DNA of 6,073 nucleotides from Acidobacteriaceae bacterium. GTDB taxonomy: Bacteria > Acidobacteriota > Terriglobia > Terriglobales > Acidobacteriaceae. The stretch covers positions 7,308 to 13,380 of the forward strand of contig PMGP01000253.1 in assembly GCA_003156235.1 (NCBI GenBank), given 5' to 3'. The translations under genes and the position numbers were made by a program. Shown here in pieces: positions 5,767-6,073 of the stretch (within the stretch, counting starts at the first letter, position 1; each line of letters begins with the position of its first letter). The notes under the pieces are model-generated. The model did not search any database. It was not told where the DNA came from and saw only the letters and a program-made list of their open reading frames with translations.

Positions 5767-6073
5767 AAAACCTTCGTTTCTGGACTGCTGTCCTGCTGCT
5801 GGCCGCAACTGCGCTGGTACTGCATACGCGTCCCGCTGCTGATCAAAATCCACCCCGTGAGCCCTTGTCGATGTTGCCGGCTAACATTGCGGGATTGGAG
5901 GGAAGCGATCAGCAGATTGACCCGGAGACACTTGATGTCCTGGGAGCAGGAGATGTTCTGTCGCGTGTCTATACTCAGAAAGGGACGCCGGAACAAATCG
6001 GTCTGTTTATCGGCTATTTCCCCTCACAGAGAACTGGCCAGACCATTCATTCTCCAAAAAATTGCCTGCCTGG
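5763..6073 (+). CDS. epsI: EpsI-family exosortase-associated protein (N-terminal part, cut by window edge)
   Basis: This gene starts in an ATGA overlap with the exosortase stop and is open to the right edge, giving 103 codons plus two bases. The N-terminus MKNLRFWTAVLLLAATALVL is a signal peptide or single membrane anchor, so the rest should lie in the periplasm. After a variable section (PLSMLPANIAGLEG, a typical early EpsI stretch) comes the family signature: LFIGYFPSQRTGQTIHSPKNCLPG, read at 77-103 in pieces, with QR, the His of IHSP and the Cys of NCLPG conserved as in EpsI/DUF3485 proteins (PF11984, TIGR02914 from memory). EpsI is encoded beside or fused to many exosortases and is required for EPS production in some systems; its biochemical activity is not firmly established. 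The conserved His and Cys make an enzymatic or thiol-based role possible. The family call is strong, but the C-terminal half is unseen. Confidence 0.92.
   Translation, partial: MKNLRFWTAVLLLAATALVLHTRPAADQNPPREPLSMLPANIAGLEGSDQQIDPETLDVLGAGDVLSRVYTQKGTPEQIGLFIGYFPSQRTGQTIHSPKNCLP

Noticed and set aside
5482..5996. Minus-strand open frames of 80 and 110 codons over the end of the exosortase and the start of epsI
   Set aside because: They are antisense to two well-supported genes and have no recognisable features.
1..6073. CRISPR array, tRNA/rRNA, insertion sequence or rho-independent terminator
   Set aside because: I saw no spaced direct repeats, no tRNA-like cloverleaf, no transposase or terminal inverted repeats, and no GC hairpin followed by a T run at gene ends. 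The genes are packed end to end on each side of the divergent gap.

Overview
The window holds part of an exosortase-linked exopolysaccharide (EPS) locus, built as two divergent gene clusters around a 265-bp control region. The organism is probably a Gram-negative bacterium: there is an outer-membrane beta-barrel protein with a cleavable signal peptide, a Wza-type export protein and a Wzz-type chain-length protein. The mix of families and the moderately high GC content by eye fit Acidobacteriota. That assignment is an inference from gene content and protein style, not a measured placement.

The left cluster runs on the minus strand, in transcription order from about 4613 down to 1. It encodes an NtrC-like AAA+/Fis-HTH regulator with a badly degenerate ATPase (3606-4613), a periplasmic polysaccharide export protein of the Poly_export/SLBB type (2968-3609), an outer-membrane beta-barrel protein (1704-2957), a Wzz/GNVR chain-length protein (155-1687), and the first 50 codons of an ExeA/GspA-like secretion ATPase that runs off the left edge (1-152). 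The genes overlap by 4 nt or are separated by 2-17 nt, so this is almost certainly one operon.

The right cluster runs on the plus strand. It encodes an eight-helix exosortase with an intact Cys/Arg/His catalytic set (4879-5766) and, overlapping it by 4 nt, the start of a separate EpsI-family protein (5763 to the right edge).

The divergent region (4614-4878) has no convincing gene. It contains a perfect 7-2-7 palindrome, a second 8-7-8 dyad overlapping a 13-bp tandem repeat, a sigma-70-like promoter facing the regulator gene with its -35 box inside the palindrome, and one sigma-54-like -24/-12 element facing the exosortase gene.

The likely combined function is this. The exosortase and EpsI process and anchor surface proteins carrying a C-terminal sorting tail (PEP-CTERM-like), while the minus-strand operon builds the envelope-spanning export route for the polysaccharide those proteins act with. 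No sorting substrate, glycosyltransferase, flippase/polymerase or tyrosine kinase lies inside the window. The most unusual element is the regulator. It keeps Walker A and the DNA-binding domain but lacks the GAFTGA loop, the Walker B aspartate and the sensor II arginine, so it should not be a normal sigma-54 activator, yet it sits beside a sigma-54-like promoter.
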